64,000 nt of DNA from Emcibacteraceae bacterium (GTDB lineage Bacteria > Pseudomonadota > Alphaproteobacteria > Sphingomonadales > Emcibacteraceae), in NCBI GenBank assembly GCA_041396985.1, contig JAWKXO010000005.1, positions 124,001 through 188,000 on the forward strand, in the 5' to 3' direction. The notes under the pieces are model-generated. The model worked only from the letters and a program-made list of their open reading frames with translations, had not been told where the DNA came from and made no database searches. Positions 1-8,242 of this stretch are shown here, one piece after another (position 1 is the first letter of the stretch; every line of letters begins with the position of its first letter). Position numbers and translations under genes: made by a program.

Positions 1-364
1 CTCTGTTATCTGGTGGGTTTTCAACCATTCCGTCCAGCAAAGTTATGGTCGGAAAATGTATCAGATCAGCCAGGGCTTCTCTATTATTCGTTCTGGTGGC
101 TTCCTTCACTTTCTTAAAAAAATTATTGAGCTCTGTCGGGGTGATATAATTATTACAGGAAATCCGTCTGCCATCTTCATCAAAATCATTTTCAATATCG
201 AATAATTTTTCTGTCTCGGTTGGGTTGATTTCTGCCCATTCTCTTGGCAGGCAGCCAAGATCAAGTGATTTTACGATCTTGTCATCCTGAGACTTCATCT
301 GTTCCTGGGCATAGCCCGGAAATACAATAAACCCCCAAATCAGTAATAATGATAATTGTCTCAT
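1..364 (-). CDS. Secreted protein of unknown function (3' end outside window)
   Basis: The reading frame opens at ATG 364 and runs off the left edge of the window, so only about 121 residues are visible. The N-terminus (MRQLSLLLIWGFIVFPGYAQ) is a typical signal peptide with a cleavage site after GYA, so the product should be exported. The rest is polar, with DFDEDGR resembling a calcium-binding loop and two cysteines, but I recognise no family. The start lies one base past the stop codon of the muramidase gene on the same strand, so the two are probably co-transcribed and translationally coupled. It may act with, or protect against, the upstream muramidase; that is inference from position only. 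Confidence 0.7.
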   Translation of the reverse strand, partial: MRQLSLLLIWGFIVFPGYAQEQMKSQDDKIVKSLDLGCLPREWAEINPTETEKLFDIENDFDEDGRRISCNNYITPTELNNFFKKVKEATRTNNREALADLIHFPTITLLDGMVENPPDNR

Positions 365-365
365 A

Positions 366-1202
366 TTAATAATCCTTGTATTTTCCAAAATAATAATTTG
401 TTCGATCTACGCTTCTTGTAACGAGACCAGGTCGTCTGACACCATTACTATCTTTTGAATAATAGAGGTTCCGCCCAATAGCATCATAATCGCGGGCTTT
501 TATGGCAGCATTAAGGTCTGGACTTTTATTTGTCCCAAGACCAAGATTACCCGGACCAACGTTATACATGGCATCCACTATTGTCTCAAATTCATTTCTG
601 TACATAGGCAATCCACCGAGCAGTTTTAAGGCATATTGTCTTGCCTTCTCTTTATCTATTTTAAAATGCTCTTCCCCTTTTGCACGAGTAATTGAATCTC
701 CTTCCTTATATTCATTATTAACAACTTTGTGGCCGTAGCCAATAGTAGCGTTTTTAGCGGTATCAGGATAAAAAGTTGGTATAAAACCTTCATGTTTTTT
801 TATGAAACGATCAAGATGATCACTTAATTCAAACCGGGAGGGGTCAATCCGGGGTCGACCTTGCATTAACTTATTCTCCGCTCTTATAAGTAAGTTATTA
901 TCAATTGATGAATTCATTAAACTACTATCATTAGTAGCATTGATGTTATCATTATTCAACCCTGTATTTTGGGTATTTAAGGATTGTCTATAATCGGGTA
1001 ACTGCCGCATATATCCGGCCAATTCGGTCGAATGCTGGTGATCAGGTGGCAGTCTTAACCCTAGTCTAGCAAACCGCTGTTCTTTTCCTTTTTGTTTATC
1101 ATATTCAACCTTATAAATATCGCGGTTGATATCCTGCCCCCAAGGGTAGTCTGGTGAATCCCAAACCTCAGGCGTTGTATTATTTTCAGTATAGTTTGTC
1201 AT
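366..1202 (-). CDS. GH24 phage-type muramidase (lysozyme) with long N-terminal region
   Basis: The protein has 278 residues. The C-terminal half is a GH24 lysozyme domain that cleaves the peptidoglycan sugar backbone. The T4-like catalytic triad is visible with family spacing: Glu138 in KKHEG, Asp147 in FYPD and Thr153 before IGYGH. The first 120 residues are Asn/Ser-rich, probably disordered, and match nothing I know; there is no signal peptide. I chose ATG 1202 because AAGGAAT lies at good distance upstream; a TTG at 1253 would add 17 residues without a ribosome site. It is followed after one base by a secreted-protein gene. No holin or phage structural gene is adjacent, so it could be a prophage remnant, an effector or an endogenous hydrolase. 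Confidence 0.85.
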   Translation of the reverse strand: MTNYTENNTTPEVWDSPDYPWGQDINRDIYKVEYDKQKGKEQRFARLGLRLPPDHQHSTELAGYMRQLPDYRQSLNTQNTGLNNDNINATNDSSLMNSSIDNNLLIRAENKLMQGRPRIDPSRFELSDHLDRFIKKHEGFIPTFYPDTAKNATIGYGHKVVNNEYKEGDSITRAKGEEHFKIDKEKARQYALKLLGGLPMYRNEFETIVDAMYNVGPGNLGLGTNKSPDLNAAIKARDYDAIGRNLYYSKDSNGVRRPGLVTRSVDRTNYYFGKYKDY

Positions 1203-1352
1203 GGGTAATTCCTTTTCTGTTTTCGATGGACATAAAAAATCCCCAAGCCGCAAAAACGCCGCCGGGGATAGTGCATGTATGGATGATGGTTAAGTGGGAT
1301 AATCTGCGGCGCGACCAGGCCGCAAAACGCACACTATGGAAATAGGGTCAGT

Positions 1353-1373
1353 GCGGGACCCGAAAAAGTCAAG
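1353..1373 (+). repeat. Short dispersed repeat, copy 1
   Basis: This 21-base segment (GCGGGACCCG followed by AAAAAGTCAAG) matches 19 of 21 bases with positions 10364-10384. Both copies are intergenic and in the same orientation. Whether it is a dispersed intergenic repeat or the footprint of an old mobile unit cannot be decided from two copies. Confidence 0.4.
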
Positions 1374-1376
1374 CTT

Positions 1377-1412
1377 TAAATAAAAAGCACCGCCCTTCGT
1401 AAAAGGCGGTGC
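1377..1412 (-). terminator. Rho-independent terminator of the Asp-box protein gene
   Basis: GCACCGCC (1387-1394) pairs with GGCGGTGC (1405-1412) around a 10-base loop. Read on the minus strand the stem is followed by TTTTTATTT. It lies 21 bases past the stop codon of the leftward gene ending at 1434. Confidence 0.85.
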
Positions 1413-1433
1413 AGATAGGGTTAAAATGACAGG

Positions 1434-4400
1434 TTATTTATCGCGGTAGGCCGCTTCAACCCTGTCAAATTCGGCGCTGAGCTCGGCCAGGCGTTCAATG
1501 CTGTCCCTGCCCGGCACCTGATCGGCATTGTTATTGATATCATAAAGATAGCTGATCATGTCGCTTAGCCCAGCTTTTGGGTAAATGACATTCGGGGTGG
1601 CAAGAACACGTATGGCCGCATGAACTCGGTCAAAATTGGCGTTGGCCTCTGCCCCGCGTTGATCCGCGCTTTGCCCGCGATACTGGCGGTGCAGGGCGCC
1701 ATGTTCCGCTTTTGCCTCTTCCTCAAGCTTGCGGGACCGGCTCAGCAGGTCGGAAATATGCCGCTGAAGTTCGGTCTGCGCCGTAATGTCGGTAACATTA
1801 ACGCCAAGATCGGTCACCCGCGGATCCACCATCAGATCAAAGCTGACGGTTGAGGACTGATCGCCGTCAAGGGTGATACGGGCCTGGAACGTGCCTGGCG
1901 TCACCACGGGGCCATCCGTAAAGCGGCGGTTCATTTGCTTCCGCCACGGGCCAAGATAGGTCATATCCCAGCGGAAGCGGTTAAGCCCACCGTCCATTTC
2001 CAGCTTATTTGTGTGGATATAAAGCGGGGCATCGGCCCCCTTGTCTTCCTGTTCCCTGCCATCATAGAAATAGGTGGTGACCGGGTCGCCCTGGGCATCA
2101 AGGATTTCAAGCTTAATGGTTTTATGATCGCCCGCCGGCACATAATAATCAATGGCGACGGTCGGTTTCGGCAGATCGGGAACCCCGTCTGCATCGCCGT
2201 CGGCGACATTGCCGGTTGGCATGCCGAATGGATAGCGGTATCGGTATCTGTCATTGGGATCAAAGACCTGAAGCATGGTACCGGAAGCTTTCGCCGCATC
2301 AAAAACCGACTTGACATCATCAAGCACCCAGAACCCCCGCCCCATGGTGGAAACCGCAAGGTCGCCACGGATAAATTTAATATCCGATACCGGGGTTACT
2401 GGCAGGTTCTGCTGGAACGGTTCCCAGCTGACGCCGTCATTGGCCGACATAAACATGCCATATTCGGTTCCGGCAATCAGCAGCCCTTCATGGTCGGGGC
2501 TTTCGCGCACCACCCTAACCGGGAAATTGGCGGGAATGCCGGTTGTGATCAGTTTCCAGCTGTCCCCGTAATTTTCGGTTTTATAAATATAGGGTTTCCA
2601 GTCGCCAAGCTGATACCGCAGCACGGTGATATAGGCCTTACCCGGCTGATGCGGGCTTGGCGCAACACTGTCGACCCGGCCACCGGGCGGCATTCTCGGG
2701 GTCACATTTTTCCATGTTGCACCGTCATCGCGGGTTATATGAACCGGGCCGTCATTGGCCCCGACCCAGATTACCCCCTGTTCAAGCGTGCTTTCCTGAA
2801 TGGAATAAATCACGCTGTAATATTCTTCGCCCGTAATATCGCGGGTGATGGGGGAACCGGAAATCACCTGTTTATCCGGCTCGTTCGCGGTCAGGTCAGG
2901 GGAAATCTGTTCCCATGTGATTCCGCCGTCGCGGGTGCGGTGCAGGTACTGTGAGCCGTGATAAACCACATTCGGATCAAACGGCGACACATGAACCGGC
3001 GCCACCCGCTGGAAACGGTATTTTAAATCGGCCGGATTATGGCCGTAAATATTGGTCGCCCCCACATAATAGGCGCGCTCGGTGCCGGTGCGTTTATCAA
3101 AAACACCAAAGCGGCCCTTGCAATCGGTATAAATGATATTCGCATCACCCGGCTTTGGGACCGCCGGGCCGGTTTCACAGCCGCCCGTGATCTGGATATA
3201 GGAATTGGTGTGCTGTGCCCCCCACGGCGCATTGCTCGGCACCGAAATGGTGCTGTTATTGTCCTGCATTCCTGCGTATAGCCAGTAAGGATGCTGATCA
3301 TCAACCTCGACCTGATAAACCTCGGTTGTTGGCTGGTTAAACTGGCTTGACCATGTTTTGCCGCCGTTGAAGGTGACATTGGCGCCGCCGTCATTGGACT
3401 GGATAAACAGATCCGGATTGTTGGGGTTAATCCACATATCATGGTTATCACCGTGCGGTACGGTCATGGTTACCCATGTTTTGCCGCCGTCGACTGATTT
3501 TCTAAGCGGATTGGCGTTAGAATAAATAATTTTCTCGTCTGTAGGGTCAATATCCAGATTGGTATAATAGAAAGGCCGGTTCTGAATACCGGTATCATTG
3601 GAAATATGTTTCCATGTTTCGCCCTGATCCACTGACCAGTATAACCCGCCGTCCGGGTTTGGCGCTTCAACCAGTGCCGCAACAACGCTTGAATTGGCCG
3701 GGGTCACCGCCAGGTCGATTTTCCCGACCAGCCCAGTGGGAAGACCGTTATTAATTTTTTCCCATGTCTCGCCGCCATCGATTGATTTATAGATGCCACC
3801 CTCACCCTTGCTCATTTCGCCGCCGGAAACGATGGTCCAGGGCTTCCGGTCCGCTTTCCAGGCGGACGCATATAAAATATTCGGATTGCTCGGGTTCATT
3901 TCAACGTCGGTGATGCCGACTGTTTCTGAAATAAAGAGCACTTTTTTCCAGCTTCTCCCGCCATCTGTTGTTTTAAAAAGCCCGCGGTCAGGATTGGGGG
4001 CAAAAGCATTCCCGATCGCCGCCACATAAACCGTATCGTTATTTCGCGGGTCAATTTCCACTGCACCGATATGGCCGGTACTCTCAAGGCCCATATGTTT
4101 CCATGTTGTGCCGCCGTCAATTGATTTATAAACGCCTTTTCCAGCAATGACGTTTGAGCGAAGCCCGTCTGATCCCGTGCCCACATAAACCACATTGGCG
4201 TCATTCTGCGCGACCGCGATATCACCGATGGAGGGCGATGCAAAATAGCCGTCCGACACATTATGCCATGTGGTGCCGTAATCTTCGGTTTTCCATAACC
4301 CGCCACCGGACGCGCCAAGATAAAATGTGCCCGTTTCCGCCACCGTTCCGGCAACAGCGGTCACCCGCCCGCCCCGGGTCGGCCCGACATTACGGAATTC

Positions 4401-4514
4401 ATAGCTTTCATATTTGCCGCCGATATTAACCCCTGTCGCAACCGCCACCTGCGGCAGTGCCGCCGGAAGCAGCGTCAGTGCCGCACCAAGCAGCAGTATT
4501 TTTCTTATTTTCAT
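1434..4514 (-). CDS. Exported sortilin-like / BNR (Asp-box) repeat beta-propeller protein
   Basis: The protein has 1026 residues. It starts with a signal peptide (MKIRKILLLGAALTLLPAAL, cleavage near AVA), so it is periplasmic or secreted. At least ten Asp-box motifs of the form DGG-x-TW follow (DGGTTW, DGGRSW, DGGETW, DQGETW, DGGKTW, DGGITW, DDGATW, NYGDSW and others), the signature of VPS10/sortilin-like and BNR propellers. A further domain of about 300 residues follows the propellers and ends in a helical segment. This is the family annotated as WD40/YVTN/BNR-like repeat or glycosyl hydrolase BNR protein; its reaction is not established, and peptide or glycan binding is as likely as catalysis. 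ATG 4514 is preferred over the longer frame because CGAGGGAAGA lies just upstream and the signal peptide begins there. Confidence 0.85.
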   Translation of the reverse strand: MKIRKILLLGAALTLLPAALPQVAVATGVNIGGKYESYEFRNVGPTRGGRVTAVAGTVAETGTFYLGASGGGLWKTEDYGTTWHNVSDGYFASPSIGDIAVAQNDANVVYVGTGSDGLRSNVIAGKGVYKSIDGGTTWKHMGLESTGHIGAVEIDPRNNDTVYVAAIGNAFAPNPDRGLFKTTDGGRSWKKVLFISETVGITDVEMNPSNPNILYASAWKADRKPWTIVSGGEMSKGEGGIYKSIDGGETWEKINNGLPTGLVGKIDLAVTPANSSVVAALVEAPNPDGGLYWSVDQGETWKHISNDTGIQNRPFYYTNLDIDPTDEKIIYSNANPLRKSVDGGKTWVTMTVPHGDNHDMWINPNNPDLFIQSNDGGANVTFNGGKTWSSQFNQPTTEVYQVEVDDQHPYWLYAGMQDNNSTISVPSNAPWGAQHTNSYIQITGGCETGPAVPKPGDANIIYTDCKGRFGVFDKRTGTERAYYVGATNIYGHNPADLKYRFQRVAPVHVSPFDPNVVYHGSQYLHRTRDGGITWEQISPDLTANEPDKQVISGSPITRDITGEEYYSVIYSIQESTLEQGVIWVGANDGPVHITRDDGATWKNVTPRMPPGGRVDSVAPSPHQPGKAYITVLRYQLGDWKPYIYKTENYGDSWKLITTGIPANFPVRVVRESPDHEGLLIAGTEYGMFMSANDGVSWEPFQQNLPVTPVSDIKFIRGDLAVSTMGRGFWVLDDVKSVFDAAKASGTMLQVFDPNDRYRYRYPFGMPTGNVADGDADGVPDLPKPTVAIDYYVPAGDHKTIKLEILDAQGDPVTTYFYDGREQEDKGADAPLYIHTNKLEMDGGLNRFRWDMTYLGPWRKQMNRRFTDGPVVTPGTFQARITLDGDQSSTVSFDLMVDPRVTDLGVNVTDITAQTELQRHISDLLSRSRKLEEEAKAEHGALHRQYRGQSADQRGAEANANFDRVHAAIRVLATPNVIYPKAGLSDMISYLYDINNNADQVPGRDSIERLAELSAEFDRVEAAYRDK

Positions 4515-4622
4515 GATTTCTTCCCTCGTTTTTTCCCGTATTTTGTAGGGAAAGAGGCTATCACGGAACATTTCACGGGGCAAGGGAAAGAGGTTAAGAA
4601 TGACAGTGCAAATTTGCTGAAA

Positions 4623-5231
4623 TTAGATTTTATCTATTTCTTCCATATAACTTAAAATTTCGGTATTTAATTCATCAGCATTCTTTTCAGCATCTGAAAA
4701 ATGTTTTTTCATTGTCGCCAGGTAGTGATCTAATGATTTTAAATAATTTTCATAAATTTTTTCATTATCCGTATATTGTGTTCTGGAAGTTTTGACTTCT
4801 TCAATTTCTTTTTTGGTTTTTTCGATTTCCAGATTTGCTATTTTTGAATGATCTCCAAATAGTTGCGCGGCATGTTGCTTAATTCGGATAAGACTCTCAA
4901 TTTTTTGTATTTTCGTTTGCTTCTCCTGTTCTTTTCTGGATGCTTCTAGCGCTCTTTTTGTTTCATTAAGCTCTTTACGTTGAACTTCAAAAGTATTGTA
5001 AACATAAATCAATACGGCAAAGGCAATAAGCGGACTTGTTAACCCGCCAAGATAGCCACTAAATATTTCCCAGTCTTCAGGTTTTCCTGAAAAATCAGCA
5101 TCATAAAATTTAAATAAAAATGCTGCGATTATTAGAGCAGTTCCAAATCCAGTTACCCACAAAGGCCAAAGAAGCTTTTCTTCTTCGGTTATCTTATCTT
5201 CTATTTTTTCACTTGATTTTTTCGCTGCCAT
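4623..5231 (-). CDS. Two-TM membrane protein with cytoplasmic coiled coil
   Basis: About 202 residues. A charged N-terminus is followed by a membrane helix (WPLWVTGFGTALIIAAFLF), a short loop containing GKPEDWEIFSGYLGG, a second helix (SPLIAFAVLIYVY) and a long Lys/Glu-rich coiled coil of about 110 residues. The pairing of a W-x-x-FSGYLGGL loop with two helices and a coiled coil resembles a widespread family of uncharacterised proteins, some annotated as putative phage abortive infection proteins; I offer that only as resemblance. ATG 5231 is preferred over ATG 5243 because GGGGGCG sits at ribosome-site distance. It is separated from its neighbours by AT-rich gaps. Confidence 0.7.
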   Translation of the reverse strand: MAAKKSSEKIEDKITEEEKLLWPLWVTGFGTALIIAAFLFKFYDADFSGKPEDWEIFSGYLGGLTSPLIAFAVLIYVYNTFEVQRKELNETKRALEASRKEQEKQTKIQKIESLIRIKQHAAQLFGDHSKIANLEIEKTKKEIEEVKTSRTQYTDNEKIYENYLKSLDHYLATMKKHFSDAEKNADELNTEILSYMEEIDKI

Positions 5232-5313
5232 ATTCGCCCCCATAATTTAAGCAAAACAAAATACTATCACATTTCAAAAATTCACAAAAGGAACAAAGTC
5301 TTCAGCCACTTTA

Positions 5314-5658
5314 TCAGTTTGTAAACTCAATGAAATAATAGCTTCTACGTCCAAAAATTAATCCTTTTCGAACATCCACTTTGATCCGTGCACCTGCATC
5401 AACCTGATCATAGGGAAACATGTTTAACTCTATTTCCCTTCCATTTTCCAATTTAGCAAAAACAATTTTTCGGCTACCCATTTTACTCTCATGAGAGCGA
5501 TCACCTGAGAGCGTAGCTTCCACATAACTTTCATGAATAGGAGTATCAAGAAAATAGCTTGCTATTAATAGGGACAGAAACAGCAAAGTTAAAATGGCCC
5601 CGATATTTCCCCGAAGAAAATATATAAGTTCATCAAACTTTGTCCATTTCCCCTTCAT
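5314..5658 (-). CDS. Small single-pass membrane protein
   Basis: The protein has 114 residues. One membrane helix (residues about 19-38, GAILTLLFLSLLIASYF) follows a short cytoplasmic N-terminus, and the remaining 75 residues look like a small beta domain (VEATLSGD, KIVFAKLENGREIEL, ARIKVDVRKG). No family is recognised. A run of seven G lies just before ATG 5658 and would serve as ribosome site. It lies 14 bases past the stop of the larger membrane protein gene on the same strand, so the two are probably one operon. Confidence 0.65.
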   Translation of the reverse strand: MKGKWTKFDELIYFLRGNIGAILTLLFLSLLIASYFLDTPIHESYVEATLSGDRSHESKMGSRKIVFAKLENGREIELNMFPYDQVDAGARIKVDVRKGLIFGRRSYYFIEFTN

Positions 5659-5672
5659 GGAACACCCCCCCC

Positions 5673-6551
5673 TTATGCCCCGTCAAATCCGCCGGTATTG
5701 AGCATAATGAAATGAAGGGCAAAGTTAAGCATGACAATCAAATAAAGGCCCATCAGCAAAATGCGGTAATATTTGTTTTTGACCGATTGCAGGGTTTTGG
5801 GAATGGCAAAAAAGATAAAAAAGATAAGGACATAGCCATCAACAAAAAAGCTCATGAAAAACCGGAATGTGTCCTGCCTGATCGGGCCAATTCCAAGCAG
5901 CCCGAATATCTGCGGCACCGCCGTCAGGGTGATGAACAGCAGGAAAAAGGCCAGATAGATCATCATGAATTTTTTAAAGCGTGATTTTTCAAAGCGCGAA
6001 TTCAGCACATAATGCAAAATTGAAAGACAGAAACAGACATAAGGGACAAGCGCCGCTATATCCTGCTGGAAAATATAGGCGGCAAGTATTGCCAAAAGCA
6101 CCAGAGGGCCGGACCACCAGAAAACAATATCAAGGCAGAAATAAAAAAACCGCCCACGGAAGGTGCGGGTCTTCGGGTCAATGTCAACTTCGCTTGAGGG
6201 CAAGATCCATGGAAAATATAGATAGCGTTTATGAATGAAGGTGGTTTCAAGCGGCATTTCACGGTAAAGGCGAAACCGCATCATCAGATCTTTCAGAAAA
6301 AGATGCATATAGACATAATTGAAAAGAATAAAAACCGGGCTGATGATAAAAAACCAGCGGCGGGATATTTCCGCATCGACAATCGGCAGCACCAGGGTTT
6401 CGCTCTGCCAGTCGCCGCTATAGGACGCGACCACCACATAAACCGAGCTGAACAGGAGCATAAAGAGCAGTGAGCGCACATGCCGGGACGCTTCGGCAAT
6501 GGTTGCCAGAAAATAATCCATTTCGCTTTTATTGCTGATTTTATAGCCCAT
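5673..6551 (-). CDS. Polytopic membrane protein resembling pentapeptide-repeat membrane anchors
   Basis: The protein has 292 residues with six or more predicted membrane helices. The N-terminal third (RSLLFMLLFSSVYVVV, then LVLPIVDAEISRRWFFI, then SPVFILFNYVYMHLFL) follows the pattern of the membrane anchor that precedes pentapeptide or TPR repeats in many uncharacterised proteins: a short helix, LPI, an FF-x-x-xP step, then a Y-x-H-L-x-L helix. No repeat domain follows; the rest is more helices. ATG 6551 was chosen because TGGAGGGA precedes it, rather than the upstream ATG 6578. The function is unknown. It is followed closely by the 114-residue membrane protein. Confidence 0.7.
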   Translation of the reverse strand: MGYKISNKSEMDYFLATIAEASRHVRSLLFMLLFSSVYVVVASYSGDWQSETLVLPIVDAEISRRWFFIISPVFILFNYVYMHLFLKDLMMRFRLYREMPLETTFIHKRYLYFPWILPSSEVDIDPKTRTFRGRFFYFCLDIVFWWSGPLVLLAILAAYIFQQDIAALVPYVCFCLSILHYVLNSRFEKSRFKKFMMIYLAFFLLFITLTAVPQIFGLLGIGPIRQDTFRFFMSFFVDGYVLIFFIFFAIPKTLQSVKNKYYRILLMGLYLIVMLNFALHFIMLNTGGFDGA

Positions 6552-6629
6552 GATATGTCCCTCCACCCACATAATCACTAGCGCGATTGGCGAAATCTGT
6601 CAAATGACATAATCGGGACGGGAAATAAA

Positions 6630-6641
6630 CCCGGTACCGGG
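6630..6641. repeat. 12-bp perfect palindrome in the divergent intergenic region
   Basis: CCCGGTACCGGG is a perfect GC-rich palindrome between the divergent membrane protein (6551, minus) and nnrU (6710, plus). It could be an operator or a chance site; no regulator can be named. Confidence 0.3.
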
Positions 6642-6709
6642 ATATTGCAAAAAATGCTTTTTTTCGCTAAGCTGTTTTAAAGCATACTAAAAACGGAGGG
6701 GTTCTAATC

Positions 6710-7273
6710 ATGGATATGCTGTTTGCGGGAATATTGCTGTGGTCCGCCGTTCACTATATTCCAAGTCTGATGCCGGCTTTGAAAGGCACAATGGTCGAAA
6801 AACTGGGGAATGGCTATCGCGGTGTCTTTGCGCTGCTGATTGTTGCCAGTATTGTGCTGATGGTGTTTGGCTGGCAAAGGGCCGTTCCTACCCCGATATA
6901 TGATCCCCTGCCCGATGCAGTGCAGATCACAAGTGTGCTGATGATTATATCCTTTTATCTGCTTGGGGCCGCGCACGGGCCCAGCAATGTAAAACGATAT
7001 ATCCGCCATCCGATGCTGACCGGGGTCATTGTCTGGGGCATTGCCCATCTTATCGCCAATGGCGACAGCCGCAGCCTGCTTTTATTCGGTGGCATGATTA
7101 TCTGGGCTGTGGTGGAAATACTGGCCATCAACAAACGTGACGGCGCTTACCAAACACCTGGGGCCGTACCGATGAAAAAAGATATTATCAAGATTGTCGC
7201 CGCCCTGGTGCTTTATACGGTTATTGTGTTTCTTCATCCATATTTCACCGGGGTTCCGGTGATGGCGAGCTGA
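6710..7273 (+). CDS. NnrU family membrane protein
   Basis: The protein has 187 residues and about five membrane helices. The sequence YIRHPMLTGVIVWGIAHL followed by NGD is the hallmark of the NnrU family (PF07298), a branch of the NnrU/isoprenylcysteine methyltransferase-like membrane proteins. The name comes from a gene near nitric and nitrous oxide reductase genes in other alphaproteobacteria, but no denitrification gene is present here and the activity is unproven. GGAGGGG lies at ideal distance before ATG 6710. The next gene begins one base after the stop codon, so the pair is translationally coupled. Confidence 0.85.
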   Translation: MDMLFAGILLWSAVHYIPSLMPALKGTMVEKLGNGYRGVFALLIVASIVLMVFGWQRAVPTPIYDPLPDAVQITSVLMIISFYLLGAAHGPSNVKRYIRHPMLTGVIVWGIAHLIANGDSRSLLLFGGMIIWAVVEILAINKRDGAYQTPGAVPMKKDIIKIVAALVLYTVIVFLHPYFTGVPVMAS

Positions 7274-7274
7274 T

Positions 7275-7565
7275 ATGAGCGATGTAAATGACATACCAAA
7301 GGATTTAACCTTCGAACAGGTGGTCGGCGGCATTGAAAAATTCGTCATCACCATTGAGGAAGAAGTGGAAATCCACCATTCCCACCCCGAATGGATGGAT
7401 TTTGATGAACGCTGCCGCGACGAGGTTAATCTGCTGATCCGCGTCGCCATCATCATGGACATGCTCGAAGGCGCCATTAAGCATTTCAACGTCCCGGAAG
7501 ATCACGACCTTCATATTCGCATCATTGCCGCACGCGATTATTTCGAAGCCATTGATCAGGTTTGA
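7275..7565 (+). CDS. Small acidic protein of unknown function with an E-x-HH-x-HPEW motif
   Basis: The protein has 96 residues, is acidic and has no signal peptide. The central stretch VEIHHSHPEW recalls the HHPEW active-site segment of pterin-4a-carbinolamine dehydratases, and the length fits. The later conserved Tyr, Thr-His and GGL segment of that family is absent, and instead there is DERCRDEVN and a helix rich in Ile and Met. I therefore do not call it a dehydratase; a divergent or repurposed relative is possible. The start codon lies one base past the nnrU stop, so expression is coupled with that membrane protein. Confidence 0.65.
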   Translation: MSDVNDIPKDLTFEQVVGGIEKFVITIEEEVEIHHSHPEWMDFDERCRDEVNLLIRVAIIMDMLEGAIKHFNVPEDHDLHIRIIAARDYFEAIDQV

Positions 7566-7580
7566 ATACCCCTAAAACGC

Positions 7581-7607
7581 AAAAAAAGCCCCGCTTTTCA
7601 GCGGGGC
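7581..7607 (-). terminator. Terminator of the tandem-paralogue genes, probably also stopping nnrU transcripts
   Basis: GCCCCGC (7588-7594) pairs with GCGGGGC (7601-7607). On the minus strand the stem is followed by seven T, so it is a strong terminator for the leftward genes 7651-8815. On the plus strand it is followed by ATCTTTAG and would be weaker for the nnrU operon. Confidence 0.85.
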
Positions 7608-7650
7608 ATCTTTAGCAATTTGATATTTATAATTTCATGCACTGGACATT

Positions 7651-8220
7651 TTATGCCTTTCCCAGAAAAATATAAAAATTTGTCCATTCTTTGCGAGTTT
7701 TATATTTTGTCACGGCTGTTTCCGTAACCTCCCGCCCATCATTATCAAGGTAGGTGATGCTGATGATCAGCGGATGATCATTGTCAAAAAATACGCGCTC
7801 AAAATAAAGCGTGTAATAGCCATCCGGATGATAACTTTGGTTTGAATAATCAAGTGTATATTTTCGAAGCGTAAATCCATCTTTTTTTTCATCAACAATT
7901 ACCCCATCAGGTAAGGTTGTTATCTGGTCATAATCAAGATCGAATAAAACCTCCTGATCAATTGTTGCTGAAATTGATTTTAACTTTGCCGGATCATCAA
8001 GAATGATGTGGGTCACAATTGTGTAAGGAGGTTCGGCAACATAATGACGAATTAAATATTTTCGGGTGTCCTCCCAATTACTGTTATAATAATTAAAAAG
8101 CTCAATTTTCGGGTTTTCTACCCCATCTTCGAAATATAAGTCATTATGAACCTCAATTTGAAGATCGACAAAAATTTCAAAAAGTAAAAATAGTATAAGG
8201 GCAATATATCGTTTTTTCAT
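7651..8220 (-). CDS. Exported or membrane-anchored protein, tandem paralogue B
   Basis: The protein has 189 residues. The N-terminus (MKKRYIALILFLLFEIFVDL) is an uncleaved signal anchor or signal peptide without an evident cleavage site. The rest is a beta-rich domain shared with the neighbouring gene at 8243-8815: both have N-D-L/I-x-F-E, PPY-T/S-I, H-x-ILDDP, SA-x-IDQ-x-[VI]LFDLDY, DGVI, GYYTLY and NDHPL at matching positions. No known family was recognised. It starts 22 bases after the paralogue's stop without a strong ribosome site, so it is probably read by coupling. A terminator follows at 7581-7607. Confidence 0.75.
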   Translation of the reverse strand: MKKRYIALILFLLFEIFVDLQIEVHNDLYFEDGVENPKIELFNYYNSNWEDTRKYLIRHYVAEPPYTIVTHIILDDPAKLKSISATIDQEVLFDLDYDQITTLPDGVIVDEKKDGFTLRKYTLDYSNQSYHPDGYYTLYFERVFFDNDHPLIISITYLDNDGREVTETAVTKYKTRKEWTNFYIFLGKA

Positions 8221-8242
8221 TGTATTCGTCTTTATTCACCGA

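Noticed and set aside
1935..2954. A 339-codon open frame on the plus strand
   Set aside because: It is antisense to the Asp-box protein, which has a signal peptide, clear repeats and its own terminator; the antisense frame has no ribosome site and reads as low-order composition.
7275..7565. Pterin-4a-carbinolamine dehydratase
   Set aside because: Only the HHPEW-like segment fits; the downstream conserved residues of the family are absent.
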